Numbered from the stretch's first letter, positions 8,144 through 17,798 are shown. The stretch is 64,000 nucleotides of DNA from Mesorhizobium sp. (GCA_027492275.1 JAPUFC010000042.1:1-64000), one strand, 5' to 3'. Numbers and translations are program-made. The notes: a model not told the origin generated them from the sequence alone.

Positions 8144-8467
8144 ATGTTCTTTCTCATCAGGACCGCGTTCTGGTTCTCGCTCGTCCTTCTCGCGCTGCCG
8201 CTCGGCGGCACGGACGAGAACGGCCGCTCCGTCGGGCCGATCGAGGCGCTGTCGGCCGCGCGCGAGGCGGTGAGCGACATGGCGGGCATGTGCGAGCGCA
8301 GGCCGGACGTCTGCGTGACCGGCCGCGCGGCGCTCCAGACGATCGGCGTGCGCGCCCGCGAGGGGGCCCGCCTCGCCTACGAGGCGCTGGACGATCAGTA
8401 TGGCGAGAAGGACGCGACCGCAACCGGCAGCGTTCCCGCCGCGCCGCATCACCCGGAATCGCGATAG
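8144..8467 (+). CDS. DUF5330 domain-containing small secreted or anchored protein
   Basis: The protein has 107 residues. The ATG at 8144 is used because it begins a clear signal or anchor sequence (MFFLIRTAFWFSLVLLALPLG); an in-frame ATG at 8042 adds a tail not expected for the family. The mature part has a helical segment and two Cys in MCERRPDVCVTG, then ARLAYEALDDQYG, which fits the rhizobial DUF5330 family. Function is unknown. It is probably periplasmic. It is followed by sufE after 55 bases but need not share its role. Confidence 0.65.
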   Translation: MFFLIRTAFWFSLVLLALPLGGTDENGRSVGPIEALSAAREAVSDMAGMCERRPDVCVTGRAALQTIGVRAREGARLAYEALDDQYGEKDATATGSVPAAPHHPESR

Positions 8468-8522
8468 CCGGTTTCGTCTTTCGCCACAGCTTTGACGTGA
8501 CGGCGGGCCGCCGGCCCCCTAT

Positions 8523-8966
8523 ATGGCGCGCATGGACGCGACCATCCAATCCATCCGCGACGACTTCGCCCTGCTCGACGAGTGGGAGGACCGCTATCGC
8601 TACGTCATCGACCTCGGCGCGGCGCTGCCGCCGTTCCCGGAGGCCGGGCGCACGGACGCCAACAAGGTGCCCGGCTGCGTCAGCCAGGTCTGGCTGACCA
8701 AGGAGGTCGGCTCCGGCGCCGATCCGGTCATCCGCTTCGAGGGCGATTCCGACGCCCACATCGTGCGCGGCCTGGTCGCCATCATCCTGGCGCTGTTCTC
8801 TGGCCGCAGGGCCAGCGAGATCGTCGAGACCGACGCCGAGGCCGCGCTGCGCGAATTCGGCCTGGTCGAGCACCTGTCGCCGCAGCGCGCCAACGGCCTG
8901 CGCTCCATGGTGCGCCGCATCCGGCAGGATGCCGGCGCGGCGCTGGCCGGCGCCGGCTCAGCCTGA
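8523..8966 (+). CDS. sufE: SufE cysteine desulfurase sulfur acceptor
   Basis: This cytoplasmic protein of 147 residues belongs to the SufE/YgdK family. It accepts persulfide sulfur from the cysteine desulfurase SufS and passes it to the SufBCD scaffold in Fe-S cluster assembly. The active Cys is Cys52 in KVPGCVSQVWL, the family signature. The C-terminal helical part (RANGLRSMVRRI) is also typical. No other suf genes are nearby. The start could also be the ATG at 8532, which gives 144 residues. The 3' end overlaps the convergent DUF6456 gene by nine bases. Confidence 0.93.
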   Translation: MARMDATIQSIRDDFALLDEWEDRYRYVIDLGAALPPFPEAGRTDANKVPGCVSQVWLTKEVGSGADPVIRFEGDSDAHIVRGLVAIILALFSGRRASEIVETDAEAALREFGLVEHLSPQRANGLRSMVRRIRQDAGAALAGAGSA

Positions 8967-9725
8967 GGCCTGCTCCAGCGTCGGCCGGTAGTCGGCGCTT
9001 CCCCAGTGAAAGGTTTTGCGCGGCGCCTGCGGGCGCGGCGGCTGGTAGTGACGCGCCAGCGCGCCCAGGGCGGATTTCAGCATCAGCTTGGCGGAGCGGA
9101 CGGGCCATCCCCGCTCGCTCTCCACCGTCGACAGGCCCTTGAGGAAGCAGCACACGTCCACCAGAACCCCCGACAGCTCGGGGCCGACCGCCTCGATCGC
9201 CTTCTCGACCCGCATGCGCGCCGCCAGCGCCGTTTCCGTGAGATCGGCAATGCCGCCGTCGCGCCGGCCGGACGAAACGCTGGCGACCCAGTTCGCGCCG
9301 AGGCGCGGCATGAGCTGGCCGCGCGTGTAGTCGGCCCGGAAGCGCTCGCCCGCGTCGAATTCCGCCCGCGCCAGGAAGGACTTTCCCTCGCGGGTCCTGA
9401 TCCTCGCCAATTGCGACAGCGGCGACTCGGCAACGTTCACCAGGACGATCTCGGCCTTGCCCTCGACGGCGATGGTCCTGCTTTCCAGCCGGCGCGGGCT
9501 TTCCGGCGCCGCACCAAGACCGCGCGCCAGCGCGACGCGCCCGGCCTCGACGCGCAAAAACCCTTCCCGCGCCATCCCGTCCAGAACGGCGGCCTCCAGC
9601 GCGATCGAACCCCTGTCGCCGCCGTCGAGCAGGCATTCGCCCGGCTTGGCCGCGACCACAAGGCTCGCCGCGCCCTTCGACAGGAAGCGCTCCACGCGCT
9701 GCCGCGCCTTGTCCGTTCCGCCCAT
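8958..9725 (-). CDS. DUF6456 domain-containing protein
   Basis: This protein of 255 residues has no signal or membrane segment. Its C-terminal half matches DUF6456, with SPLSQLARIRTREGKSFL, a basic helical stretch (AARMRVEKAIEAVG) and the tail FHWGSADYRPTLEQA. The start ATG at 9725 overlaps the stop of the upstream DnaA-domain-IV-like gene as TGATG, a sign of translational coupling. Its function is not established. The helical DNA-binding-like character and the coupling suggest the two proteins work together on DNA, but this is inference. Confidence 0.75.
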   Translation of the reverse strand: MGGTDKARQRVERFLSKGAASLVVAAKPGECLLDGGDRGSIALEAAVLDGMAREGFLRVEAGRVALARGLGAAPESPRRLESRTIAVEGKAEIVLVNVAESPLSQLARIRTREGKSFLARAEFDAGERFRADYTRGQLMPRLGANWVASVSSGRRDGGIADLTETALAARMRVEKAIEAVGPELSGVLVDVCCFLKGLSTVESERGWPVRSAKLMLKSALGALARHYQPPRPQAPRKTFHWGSADYRPTLEQASG

Positions 9726-10150
9726 CAAACCGCCCCTCCCATGCGGAACGCCGCCCGCGCCACTTTCTCGGTGATCGTCACCATGCGGTCGAAATCGCCG
9801 TCGTCGCGCAGATCCTCGACCAGATGGCAGGCATGCAGCACCGTGGTGCGGTCGCGGCCGAAGCCGCGTCCCACCTCCGACATGCTGAGGCCGAGGCCGA
9901 CATGCGCCACGTACATGGCGATCTGGCGCACCCGCGCCACGCCCAGGCTGGTCCTGCCGGGCCGCCTCAGTTCCTTGCCGCAGACGCTGAAGAGAGCGGA
10001 GGCGATGTCCAGCATGCCCTCGCACAGCACCAGCGCCCGCTCGTCGGGCGTGCCGCCCGTTCCGGGCGAAGCCGCCTGGCCGCGACGGTCCGCGTCGGCG
10101 TCCGCCTCTTCCACCCCGGCAACACCGGCCGCTGACACCCCTGCACCCAC
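9725..10150 (-). CDS. DnaA domain IV-like helix-turn-helix protein
   Basis: This protein of 141 residues starts at a GTG with a GGGAG ribosome binding site eight bases before it. Residues of about 65-130 match the C-terminal DNA-binding domain of the replication initiator DnaA (Bac_DnaA_C): VRQIAMYVAHVGLGLSMSEV, then GFGRDRTTVLHACHLVED. The last piece resembles the DnaA-box-recognition signature. The AAA+ ATPase domain of DnaA is entirely absent, so this is not the initiator itself. It may bind DnaA-box-like sites as a competitor or regulator. It is translationally coupled to the DUF6456 gene downstream. Confidence 0.75.
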   Translation of the reverse strand: MGAGVSAAGVAGVEEADADADRRGQAASPGTGGTPDERALVLCEGMLDIASALFSVCGKELRRPGRTSLGVARVRQIAMYVAHVGLGLSMSEVGRGFGRDRTTVLHACHLVEDLRDDGDFDRMVTITEKVARAAFRMGGAV

Positions 10151-10354
10151 CGAAATCGCTCCCTGATCGACAGGAACCGATCCTATAGGACTCTCTTCCT
10201 AAAGTGAACAAAGCAAGAACAATATGACGGGGGCAAAATTTATATCCATTTGATCTGAAAAGACTTTTTTTGCCATCCACGGTTTCGCACCCGGTCTTTG
10301 TCCTCGCTCCCCGCGCGGTGCCGCACCCTCCCGGAGGTCATCGGGAGCGTTCAC

Positions 10355-10654
10355 ATGGCGTCATGGAAGGAAGAGGCATCCCTGTTCGTGAAGGACAAGG
10401 AGCAGGCGGCGCGCCAGGCGCGCCAGGCCGTCGCGCTGCAACTCGCCTGCGGCATCGATCCGGACAGGCTCGCGACGGCCGGCAAGCAGGCGCTGGAGCA
10501 CGCGATCCTGCGCCTGCGGCGAGCCATCGAGCGCGAGCGGCTGCGCGGCAGACGCTCGCACTGGAGCTACGACCTCAACCGGCATATCGCGATGAAGGAA
10601 GCCCTCGACGGGTTGAAGCGTCTGGCGACGACGCATCCGGGCTCCGGCGCATGA
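10355..10654 (+). CDS. Small conserved-looking protein of unknown function
   Basis: The protein has 99 residues. The ATG at 10355 is preceded by GGAGG about 18 bases upstream and GGGAG closer in. It is strongly charged and helical, with an Ala/Arg/Gln-rich amphipathic N-terminus (ARQARQAVALQLACG) and a later motif RSHWSYDLNRHIAMKEAL. No signal peptide or transmembrane helix is present. I do not recognise the family. Codon use matches its neighbours, so it is likely a real gene. It faces mucR tail to tail and shares the intergenic terminator region. Confidence 0.55.
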   Translation: MASWKEEASLFVKDKEQAARQARQAVALQLACGIDPDRLATAGKQALEHAILRLRRAIERERLRGRRSHWSYDLNRHIAMKEALDGLKRLATTHPGSGA

Positions 10655-10673
10655 GGCGCGTCAGCCCGCCATG

Positions 10674-10707
10674 AAAAAAGGCCGCGACGCAGAGAAGCCG
10701 CGGCCTT
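10674..10707 (-). terminator. Rho-independent terminator of mucR
   Basis: The stem AAGGCCGCG (10678-10686) pairs with CGCGGCCTT (10699-10707). On the minus strand this is followed by TTTTTT (10674-10679). It lies 27 bases after the mucR stop. Confidence 0.75.
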
Positions 10708-10733
10708 CATGTCGGTCGAACCCGTCCGGCGCG

Positions 10734-11150
10734 TCAGCGCTTGCGGCCGAGGCCCATATTCTTCGCCAGCTTCGAGCGCGCCGCCGCATAGCTCGGCGCC
10801 ACCATCGGATAGCTGGAGTCGAGGCCCCACTTCTCGCGATACTGGTCGGGCGTCATGTTGTAGTGGGTCATCAGGTGCCGCTTGAGCGACTTGAACTTCT
10901 TCCCGTCCTCCAGGCAGACGATATAGTCGTCATGCACGGAGCGCTTGGGGTTCACCGCCGGCTTGGGCTTCTCAGCGGACGGCTGTTCGACCGCGTTGCC
11001 GACGCGCCCCAGCGCCACGTGGATATCGGAGATCAGGGACGGAAGGTCCCCGACGGGAACCGGATTGTTGCTGACATAGGCCGCGACGACATCCGCCGTC
11101 AGCTCGATCAGCAATTCGTTGTTGGAGGTGAGGGTCTCTGCGCTGTCCAT
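10734..11150 (-). CDS. mucR: MucR/Ros family transcriptional regulator
   Basis: This protein of 138 residues contains the prokaryotic Ros/MucR zinc-finger-like domain. MucR proteins are global repressors of exopolysaccharide, motility and cell-cycle genes in rhizobia and bind AT-rich DNA. The finger is at about 76-110: Cys79-x2-Asp82, then His92 and His96 ([18 protein letters not shown]). The second Cys of Ros is replaced by Asp, a variant known in the family. The N-terminal half ([16 protein letters not shown]) carries the oligomerisation region. The ATG at 11150 was chosen because the family starts near MDSAE; an upstream in-frame start adds an unrelated tail. Confidence 0.92.
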   Translation of the reverse strand: MDSAETLTSNNELLIELTADVVAAYVSNNPVPVGDLPSLISDIHVALGRVGNAVEQPSAEKPKPAVNPKRSVHDDYIVCLEDGKKFKSLKRHLMTHYNMTPDQYREKWGLDSSYPMVAPSYAAARSKLAKNMGLGRKR

Positions 11151-11358
11151 TTTTCTTCCCGGCGTTGCTGTATCCGGCCCTACTTTGTCCGCGAGGGCCT
11201 TGCACGGTCGCGGAAAGGTCCGCAAGTCGCCGCATCCGGGTTTCCATAGCTGAATTCATGGGCAAGTCAATCTCTTCTCAGATACTCCCTAATTCTCGCT
11301 GGAAATCTACGGAAAGACTTTTCCTGCCGACAATGTCAAACTGGTCAGGCCCGCGCCA

Positions 11359-11742
11359 CTATTTGCCCTGACCTTCCGATCCGTCCTGCGGTCCGGTCGT
11401 CAAGCCTTCGGGAAAGCTGGACAAATCGTCGCGCACCGATCCCGGCCAGAGCGCATAACCGGCCTTGTGGGCCGCCCTGGCGAGCAGATGCGAGGAGATC
11501 GGCACCGTCAGGATGAAGAAGACCACGCCGGCGAGCGACCTCAGCGACACCGCCGGATCGCTGGTCACGATTGCGAGAGCGATCAGCATGAGGCAGGAGC
11601 CCATGGTCCCCGCCTTCGACGCCGCGTGCATGCGCGTGTAGAAATCGGGCAGCCGCAGCACGCCGAGCGCGGCGGTGAGAATGAACAGCGAGCCCGCGAC
11701 CAGCAGGGCTCCCGCGATCCAGGCCTGCAGCGCCGCGCTCAT
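11359..11742 (-). CDS. mrpG: Na+/H+ antiporter subunit G (MrpG/MnhG/PhaG)
   Basis: This small membrane subunit of 127 residues has three predicted transmembrane helices. The helix pair is joined by the family motif [21 protein letters not shown] at about 26-46. MrpG belongs to the small arm of the seven-subunit Mrp cation/proton antiporter, which expels Na+ and helps pH and osmotic balance. It is the last gene of the operon. Its ATG overlaps the mrpF stop as ATGA. The C-terminal tail of about 25 residues is hydrophilic. Confidence 0.92.
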   Translation of the reverse strand: MSAALQAWIAGALLVAGSLFILTAALGVLRLPDFYTRMHAASKAGTMGSCLMLIALAIVTSDPAVSLRSLAGVVFFILTVPISSHLLARAAHKAGYALWPGSVRDDLSSFPEGLTTGPQDGSEGQGK

Positions 11743-12041
11743 GCGCCGCCCTCTCCGGCCCGCCCTCGGCCCCGCGCCAGCACGAAGCGCGCGAAGGCGA
11801 TCGTGGCGAGGAACCCCACCAGAGCGAGCGCGATGGCGATGTCCACATAGAAGGTGAAACCGGTCTTCATGCCGATCACCGCGATGAAGCCGATGGCGAC
11901 CGCCACCAGCATGTCCAGCGCCAGGACCCGGTCCGGCAGCGTGGGGCCCTTCACCACCCGCAGCACGGTCAGCAGGAAGGCGAGGCTCAGCACGGCGAGC
12001 GCGAAATGGGCGCAGCCATCGAGCACGGCGGCGGCGGTCAT
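11739..12041 (-). CDS. mrpF: Na+/H+ antiporter subunit F (MrpF)
   Basis: The protein has 100 residues and three transmembrane helices. The conserved motif [15 protein letters not shown] at about 31-45 identifies MrpF. The start ATG at 12041 overlaps the stop of mrpE by four bases, and the stop overlaps mrpG by four bases. A longer open frame upstream in the same phase is the shadow of mrpE. It acts as a membrane subunit of the Mrp complex in the inner membrane. Confidence 0.92.
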   Translation of the reverse strand: MTAAAVLDGCAHFALAVLSLAFLLTVLRVVKGPTLPDRVLALDMLVAVAIGFIAVIGMKTGFTFYVDIAIALALVGFLATIAFARFVLARGRGRAGEGGA

Positions 12042-12514
12042 CGGCGGAAAGCCTTCATGATCTTCCTCTCGAAACCGTTGCGGATGTCCTCGATCGCGGC
12101 CTGCGGGTCGGCGCAGTCGATGGCGTGCACGAACAGGGTCCGGCGGTCGGCGGAGACGTCGACCGACAGCGTTCCCGGCGTCAGCGTGATCAGGTTCGCC
12201 AGCAGCACGATCTCGAAATCGCGATCCACGGTCAGCGGATAGGCGAAGATGCCCGGTTTGGGCGCCATGCGCGGCGTCAGGATCAGCACCGCGACCTTCC
12301 AGGCGGACAGGACCAGTTCCTTCGCGAACAGCAACATCAGCGGAAAGACATGCCAAGTCGGCGTGATGGTGCGGGAGCGGGCCACCTGCTCGCGGATCAG
12401 GTAGAGCGCCGCCCAGCCGAGCAACAAGCCGAGGACGAGATTGGGGATGGTGAAGGAGCCCGACAGCAGGATCCAGGCAAGCGCCAGAAGCGCGGCGGCG
12501 AGCAGCCTGCCCAT
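12038..12514 (-). CDS. mrpE: Na+/H+ antiporter subunit E (MrpE)
   Basis: The protein has 158 residues. Two or three hydrophobic segments in the first 80 residues are followed by the conserved cytoplasmic part with [17 protein letters not shown] and FVHAIDC, the MrpE signature. The ATG at 12514 overlaps the mrpD stop by one base (TGATG), so translation is probably coupled. MrpE is required for assembly and full activity of the antiporter. The longer frame starting at 12847 is only the mrpD shadow. Confidence 0.92.
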   Translation of the reverse strand: MGRLLAAALLALAWILLSGSFTIPNLVLGLLLGWAALYLIREQVARSRTITPTWHVFPLMLLFAKELVLSAWKVAVLILTPRMAPKPGIFAYPLTVDRDFEIVLLANLITLTPGTLSVDVSADRRTLFVHAIDCADPQAAIEDIRNGFERKIMKAFRR

Positions 12515-14058
12515 CAGCGCGCCTCCGTGGCAAAGACGGCGCCGATATAGGCGTCCGCGTTCATGAGCCCCCGCGCCGCCTCCGCCGACAGCGACAGGAA
12601 CGGTTCGGGATAAAGCCCCATCGCCGCCAGCGGCACGGCGAGCGCCAGCAGGGCGGCGCGGCCTTGCCCGCGGCGCGGCACCGGCGTGGAGATTTGCGGC
12701 TCGTCCGCGACTGTATCGCGCCAGAAGGCCAGCGCGAACATGCGCCCGAGCGCGATGGTCGACAGGAAGCCGGTGGCAAGGATGCCTGCCGCCAGCCACC
12801 ACGCGCCGGCATCCAGCGAGGCCTTGGCCAGAAGCGCCTTCGGCCACAGGCCGGACCCCGGCGGCAGGCCGGCCACGCTGAGGACGACGAACAGCGCCAG
12901 CGCCGCCAGTCCGGGCGCGCGGCGGTAGAGCGAGCCCAGCTCATGCAGCGAGAAACTGCCGCCCAGATCCTTCATCGCGCCGATCAGCAGATAGAGGATC
13001 GCCATGGCGAGCATGGAGTGGAGGCCGTACACGATCGTGCCCGCCAGCGCCGCCTCGCCGCCGGTGGCCAGACCCGCCAGCATCACGCCGACGCCGGAGA
13101 TCACCAGGAAGCCGGCCATGCGCCGCAGGTCCGATTGCGCCAGCGCGCCCAGCGAGCCGACCAGCATGGTGCCTATGGCCACGACCTCCAGCAGCGGCGC
13201 ATACAGCCGGCCCTGTTCCGGCATCAGCATGACCAGCACGCGCAGCAGCGCGTAGATGCCGACCTTGGTCAGCAACCCGCCGAACAGCGCGCCGGTGACG
13301 ATGCGCGGCGTGTGGTAGGAGGCCGGCAGCCAGAAATTCAGCGGAAACGCCGCCGCCTTCATGGCGAAGGCCAGCAGGTACAGCCCGGCGATGGTGGCGA
13401 GCGGCGCAGCGTCCGCGCCGGCCGCGATCCTGCGGGCGATGTCGGCCATATTGAGCGTGCCGAGCGCGCCGTAGAGATAGGCGGTGGCGATCAGGAACAG
13501 CGCCGTGGCGATCAGGTTCAGCACGGCGTATTTCGTCGCGCCGTCGATCTGCTCGCGCTCGGACCCCAGGATCAGCAGGCCGAAGGAGGAAATCAGGAAC
13601 ACCTCGAACCAGACATAGAGGTTGAAGATGTCGCCGGTCAGGAACGCGCCGTTCACGCCGGCCATCATCAGCATCATGAAGGGGTAGAAGCCGTATCGGC
13701 GGCGCGGCGCGTCGATGTCGGCAAATGAATACAGGCAGCAGCACAACGCCACGAAGGAGGCCGCGAGCGCGAAGCCGGCCCCGAGCGCGTCGACCGCGAA
13801 CGTGATGCCGAAGGGCGGCTGCCAGTTGCCCATGGTCATCACCACCGGCCCGCCGGTCAGCACGCGGCGCAGCAGCAGGGCATCGACCGCGACGATCGCC
13901 GCGAGCAGCGCCACCGCGCCCGCGCCCTGGCCGCGCGCGCGGTGCCGCAGCATCAGCAGCGCCGCGCCGCCTGCGATGGCCAGCGCCACCGGCAGGATCG
14001 CCAGCCAGTTTCCCGCCGGCATGCTTCCCGCCATCATCGCTCCCGCGCCGGCCGCCAT
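12514..14058 (-). CDS. mrpD: Na+/H+ antiporter subunit D (MrpD)
   Basis: This protein of 514 residues is polytopic and homologous to the proton-pumping subunits NuoM/NuoN of complex I. Typical motifs are [17 protein letters not shown] at about 140-156 (with the conserved Glu) and the Lys-containing helix [21 protein letters not shown] at about 225-245. Family proteins usually run near 500 residues, so it is full length. The start lies two bases after the mrpC stop. MrpD is one of the two candidate ion-translocating subunits, with MrpA. Confidence 0.93.
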   Translation of the reverse strand: MAAGAGAMMAGSMPAGNWLAILPVALAIAGGAALLMLRHRARGQGAGAVALLAAIVAVDALLLRRVLTGGPVVMTMGNWQPPFGITFAVDALGAGFALAASFVALCCCLYSFADIDAPRRRYGFYPFMMLMMAGVNGAFLTGDIFNLYVWFEVFLISSFGLLILGSEREQIDGATKYAVLNLIATALFLIATAYLYGALGTLNMADIARRIAAGADAAPLATIAGLYLLAFAMKAAAFPLNFWLPASYHTPRIVTGALFGGLLTKVGIYALLRVLVMLMPEQGRLYAPLLEVVAIGTMLVGSLGALAQSDLRRMAGFLVISGVGVMLAGLATGGEAALAGTIVYGLHSMLAMAILYLLIGAMKDLGGSFSLHELGSLYRRAPGLAALALFVVLSVAGLPPGSGLWPKALLAKASLDAGAWWLAAGILATGFLSTIALGRMFALAFWRDTVADEPQISTPVPRRGQGRAALLALAVPLAAMGLYPEPFLSLSAEAARGLMNADAYIGAVFATEAR

Positions 14059-14060
14059 GC

Positions 14061-14441
14061 TCAGTATCCCAGCGGCGGCAGGCCGCCCTCGCGCGGTTCG
14101 GCCAGCCGCATTCGCGGCGTGTCGTCCGTGCCCATCACCTGGTAGGCGCGGAACACCAGAACCAGGATGAAGGCGAGAAAGGAGAAGGAGATCACGATCG
14201 CCGTCAGGATCAGCGCCTGCGGCAACGGGTTGGCCACCGGTCCGTCCGGCGCCGTCAGCCCCGGCGGGATGATCGGCGCGGCCTCGCGCAACAGGCGTCC
14301 GGCCGTGAAGATCAGAAGATTCACCGCGTTGCCGAACACCGCGACGCCGATGACGATGCGCACAATGTGCTTCGACAGCATCAGGTAGATGCCGACGGCG
14401 AAGAACAGGCCGGTCAGGATGGCGAAGGGCGTCTCCGTCAT
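14061..14441 (-). CDS. mrpC: Na+/H+ antiporter subunit C (MrpC)
   Basis: The protein has 126 residues and three transmembrane helices, homologous to NuoK. Conserved pieces are [23 protein letters not shown] and the third helix with [14 protein letters not shown]. The ATG at 14441 overlaps the mrpB stop by four bases. Longer in-frame starts fall inside mrpB and were rejected. The hydrophilic tail ends LPPLGY. Confidence 0.93.
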   Translation of the reverse strand: MTETPFAILTGLFFAVGIYLMLSKHIVRIVIGVAVFGNAVNLLIFTAGRLLREAAPIIPPGLTAPDGPVANPLPQALILTAIVISFSFLAFILVLVFRAYQVMGTDDTPRMRLAEPREGGLPPLGY

Positions 14442-14845
14442 TCCCGCTCCTCCAGCCCGAGCGCCACCGAGGTGATCGCGCCGACGACGACCAGATAGAC
14501 GCCGATGTCGAAGGTCATCACCGTCGAGACGTCCACGTCCAGCACGGGTATTTTGGTCCACAGGCCGGTCAGGAACGGCACGCCGAAGGCGAGTGACAGA
14601 AACCCGGACAGCGCGGCGAGCGCCAGCCCGAAACCGGAGACGGCCATGGGGTGGAAATGCAGCGCGCGGCGCACCGCCGGCACGCCGAAAGCGAGACCGT
14701 GGATGGCGAAGGCGGAAGCGGCGATCAGCCCGCCGATGAAGCCGCCGCCCGGCTCGTTGTGGCCGCGCAGCAGCACGAAGACGGAGAACAACAGCATCAG
14801 CGCGGTCAGGAAGGGCGCGGCCGTGCGGAAGATCAGCGTGCCCAT
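14438..14845 (-). CDS. mrpB: Na+/H+ antiporter subunit B (MrpB)
   Basis: This membrane protein of 135 residues has four helices and the MrpB motif [17 protein letters not shown] at about 27-43. The ATG at 14845 overlaps the stop of mrpA by one base (TGATG). The mrpA product also carries an MrpB-like C-terminal part, so the operon has a long MrpA plus a separate MrpB, the standard arrangement of group 1 Mrp systems. Confidence 0.93.
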   Translation of the reverse strand: MGTLIFRTAAPFLTALMLLFSVFVLLRGHNEPGGGFIGGLIAASAFAIHGLAFGVPAVRRALHFHPMAVSGFGLALAALSGFLSLAFGVPFLTGLWTKIPVLDVDVSTVMTFDIGVYLVVVGAITSVALGLEERE

Positions 14846-17184
14846 CAGTCGCCGCCCTCCGCCTTCTTCGGCGTCGCCACGCGGATCAGCGCCAGGATCG
14901 ACAGGCCGGCGATCATCACCACGGCGATCTCGCCCAACGTATCGAGCCCCCGGAAGTCGACGATGATGACGTTGACGATGTTGCGGCCATGCGCCGCCAC
15001 CAGCGAATGCGCGTTGAAGAAGCGCGTCAGCGCGTCGTCGAAGGGCTGCTCCAGCACCTTGAGGAGCAGCAGCGTGAAGGCCAGCCCGCAGCCGCCGGCG
15101 ATGGTCAGGTCGAGCATCTTCTCCGCCGCCGGCCGGTGATCGGCGGGCGACAGCTTCAGCCTGGTCATCACCAGCGCGAGGATGACGACCGACAGCGTCT
15201 CGACCATGAACTGGGTGAAGGAGAGGTCCGGCGCGCCCATCAGCATGAAGATCAGCGCCACCGCGAAGCCCTGTATGCCGAGCGAGACGATGGCCGTCAG
15301 CCTGTCCTTCGCCCAGACGATGGCGGCGAGCCCGATAAGCGCGATCAGCAGCACCGCCCATTCGTGCAGCAGCAGGCCGGGCATGGACGGCACCGACGGC
15401 AGTTCTCCGAACAGCACCATCGGCACGAGGAGAACAAGCGCGACAGCGATGAAGGTGACGCTGAGATAGACGTCCAGCCGCCCGTTCTGCACGATGCGCG
15501 TCACCAGCGCCGAAAGCCGGATCAGGCCGCGCATCGCCTGATCGAAGCCCTTGTCGGGTCCCCAGCCGATGGCGGCCAGCACCGCGTCGACGCCCGCGCG
15601 CAATCGTGCCTGCCCGAGATAGGCGGCGATTCCCGCCGCCACGGTCAGCAGCGACAGCAGCAGCGGCAGGCCGGCATGCGGCAGGGTCGAAATCGTCACG
15701 TCGAGTTCGGTCCCGGCGACCGCGCTGGCCATCGGCGACGAGACAAGACGATGCAGCAGCGGCGAGAATAACGCGGCCCCGCAGCCGAGCAGCGCCAGCG
15801 CGACAGGCCCGATCAGGAGCAGCGGCGGCGCCTCGTGCGCGTGTCGGGGCGTCTTCGCCTCCGCGCCGACGAACGGTTTCAGGCCCACCGCGAAGCCGAC
15901 AGCGAACATCAGCGCGTTGCCGGCGATGGCCGCGACCAGCAGCATGGCGGCGATGCGACCCTCGGTCAGCGCGGCGTAGATCTCCTCCTTGGCGAGGAAG
16001 CCGAGGAACAGCGGCAGCCCGCCCATCGACAGCGCCGCAAGCAGGCCGGCCGCGAAGGTGAGCGGCATCGCCCCGCGCAGCCCGCCCAGCCGGCGGATGT
16101 CGCGCGTGCCGCTCTCATGGTCGATCGCGCCGGCCACCATGAACAGCGCGCCCTTGAACAGCGAATGCGCCACCAGATAGAGTACCGCCGCCTCGATCGC
16201 GCGCTCCGAACCGAAGCCGGTCAGCATAACCAGCAGTCCCAGCGACGCCACGGTCGTGTAGGCCAGCATCAGCTTGAGATCGGTCTGGCGGATGGCGAGA
16301 ACCGCCCCGGTCAGCAGCGTCGCCGCGCCGAACAGCGGCAGCAGGAGTTCCCACGCCGGCGTTCCGCCCAGCGTCGGATTGAGCCGCATCAGCAGGTAGA
16401 CGCCGGCCTTCACCATCGTCGCCGAATGGAGATAGGCCGAGACCGGCGTCGGCGCCTCCATGGCGTTAGGCAGCCAGAAATGGAACGGCACCTGCGCGGA
16501 TTTGGTGAAGGCCGCGCCCAGCACCAGAAGCAGCACGCCGAGGGAGAGCGGGCTGGCGCGCAGCGTCTCGCCCAGGGGCCCGAGCCGCGAGAATTCGCTG
16601 ATGCCGGTCACGCTCCAGACGAGCAGCAGGCCGGCGAGCAGCGCCAGCCCGCCCAGCCCCGTCACGATCAGCGCCTGAAGGGCGGCCCGGCGGGAGGCTT
16701 CCCGCGCATGGTCGAAGCCGATCAGCAGGAAGGAGGCGATCGAAGTCAGCTCCCAGAACACGAACAGCATCAGGAACGAGTCGGAGACGACCAGCCCCTG
16801 CATCGCCCCGAAGAACAGCAGGATGAAGGAAAAGAAGCGCCCCTGATGCGGGTGGCCGTTCAGGTAGCCGCCGGAATAGAGAACGATCAGCGCGCCGATG
16901 CCGGAGATCAGCAGGGCGAAGGTCAGCGACAGCCCGTCGAGATGCCAGGAGAAGCGCACGGAAAGGCTGGGTATCCAATCTAGGCCGCCGTTCACCGCCG
17001 AACCTTCGGCGACAGGACCGAGGAAGCCGCAGAAATGCGCGAAGGCGACGGCCGGCGCGAGCGCCAGCAGCCACGCCGCGCGGCTCCCCAGCGCTCCCGT
17101 CAGCAGCGGCGCGACGAGCGCGGCTGCGAAAGGCAGCAAAAGAACGAGTCCTGTCCCCACCCGCGCTCCCCGCGCCCCGGACAT
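14845..17184 (-). CDS. mrpA: Na+/H+ antiporter subunit A (MrpA)
   Basis: The protein has 779 residues and about 20 transmembrane helices. The N-terminal two thirds are NuoL-like: [20 protein letters not shown] with the conserved Glu, [20 protein letters not shown], and the [14 protein letters not shown] helix. The C-terminal part matches the DUF4040/MrpB-like extension ([17 protein letters not shown], then [12 protein letters not shown]). It is the first gene of the mrp operon and is full length. In the Mrp complex MrpA carries the proposed Na+ path and a proton path. No clear promoter element was identified in the 120 bases before it. Confidence 0.95.
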   Translation of the reverse strand: MSGARGARVGTGLVLLLPFAAALVAPLLTGALGSRAAWLLALAPAVAFAHFCGFLGPVAEGSAVNGGLDWIPSLSVRFSWHLDGLSLTFALLISGIGALIVLYSGGYLNGHPHQGRFFSFILLFFGAMQGLVVSDSFLMLFVFWELTSIASFLLIGFDHAREASRRAALQALIVTGLGGLALLAGLLLVWSVTGISEFSRLGPLGETLRASPLSLGVLLLVLGAAFTKSAQVPFHFWLPNAMEAPTPVSAYLHSATMVKAGVYLLMRLNPTLGGTPAWELLLPLFGAATLLTGAVLAIRQTDLKLMLAYTTVASLGLLVMLTGFGSERAIEAAVLYLVAHSLFKGALFMVAGAIDHESGTRDIRRLGGLRGAMPLTFAAGLLAALSMGGLPLFLGFLAKEEIYAALTEGRIAAMLLVAAIAGNALMFAVGFAVGLKPFVGAEAKTPRHAHEAPPLLLIGPVALALLGCGAALFSPLLHRLVSSPMASAVAGTELDVTISTLPHAGLPLLLSLLTVAAGIAAYLGQARLRAGVDAVLAAIGWGPDKGFDQAMRGLIRLSALVTRIVQNGRLDVYLSVTFIAVALVLLVPMVLFGELPSVPSMPGLLLHEWAVLLIALIGLAAIVWAKDRLTAIVSLGIQGFAVALIFMLMGAPDLSFTQFMVETLSVVILALVMTRLKLSPADHRPAAEKMLDLTIAGGCGLAFTLLLLKVLEQPFDDALTRFFNAHSLVAAHGRNIVNVIIVDFRGLDTLGEIAVVMIAGLSILALIRVATPKKAEGGD

Positions 17185-17304
17185 CGGGCAACTTTTCTTG
17201 ACTTACCGGGATAGACGCGGAAGTTTCGCGGGACAAGCGAAACCGGGCCGGCGCCCCGCGGCCCGGGCGGATTTGATGGGGACAACGGGTAAGGTGACGC
17301 GCGC

Positions 17305-17673
17305 TCAATACGGCCGGATGTAGCGCCCGTAGACCCAGCCGGTGACGAACTTGCCGTTCTGCGCGGGGTCGTGCCAGACTTCGCACCAGACATAGCGCAC
17401 GGTCTGCCGCTGCTTCAATTTCGGCTGCCCCGAAATGTCGAACAGGTCGACGCCGCCGGTGCACCGGCCCGTCATCTGCAGCACGGTGCCGTTCGGATAG
17501 GCCGACTGTTTCTGCGAGCTGTTCGCCGGAAATTTTCGCACGTTGAGCACGTCGCCGAAGGCCACGTCGGCGACTTGCCAGGCGGCGAAGGCGGAGGCCT
17601 TGGCCTGCCCCGCGAACCCGGCCAATGCCGCCGCAAGTCCCAGCGCCGCGCAGAATTTCACGCCCGCCCGCAT
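17305..17673 (-). CDS. Secreted SH3-like domain protein
   Basis: This protein of 122 residues has a signal peptide (about 1-25, basic start then GLAAALAGFAGQAKA) and a mature domain resembling bacterial SH3 (SH3_3): LNVRKFPANSSQKQSAYPNGT, then YVWCEVWHDPAQNGKFVTGWVYG. Two Cys (in MTGRC and WCEV) could form a periplasmic disulfide. The ATG at 17673 was preferred to one six bases upstream because GAGGTG sits eight bases before it. These domains are thought to bind cell wall or proteins. Divergent to the oligopeptidase B gene. Confidence 0.75.
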   Translation of the reverse strand: MRAGVKFCAALGLAAALAGFAGQAKASAFAAWQVADVAFGDVLNVRKFPANSSQKQSAYPNGTVLQMTGRCTGGVDLFDISGQPKLKQRQTVRYVWCEVWHDPAQNGKFVTGWVYGRYIRPY

Positions 17674-17798
17674 CGTCATTTCACCTCTCCCGCCCGCTCC
17701 GGGCCTTGATCGATGCCGCGATCCTAGCATATCGCCTTGAACTCGGCCTGAGCCCCGTGTTCATTCGCCGTTCAGTCCCGTTATCCGGCCGAGGTGGC

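Noticed and set aside
8958-10280. A 440-residue open frame covering both the DUF6456 and the DnaA-like genes
   Set aside because: Its first 185 residues are the wrong-frame reading of the DnaA domain IV-like gene (Arg/Gly-rich noise). The real start is the ATG at 9725.
11345-11375. Hairpin GGTCAGG/CCTGACC near the mrpG stop as a terminator
   Set aside because: A seven-base stem with a long loop, overlapping the coding end and with no T-tract; too weak to report as a feature.
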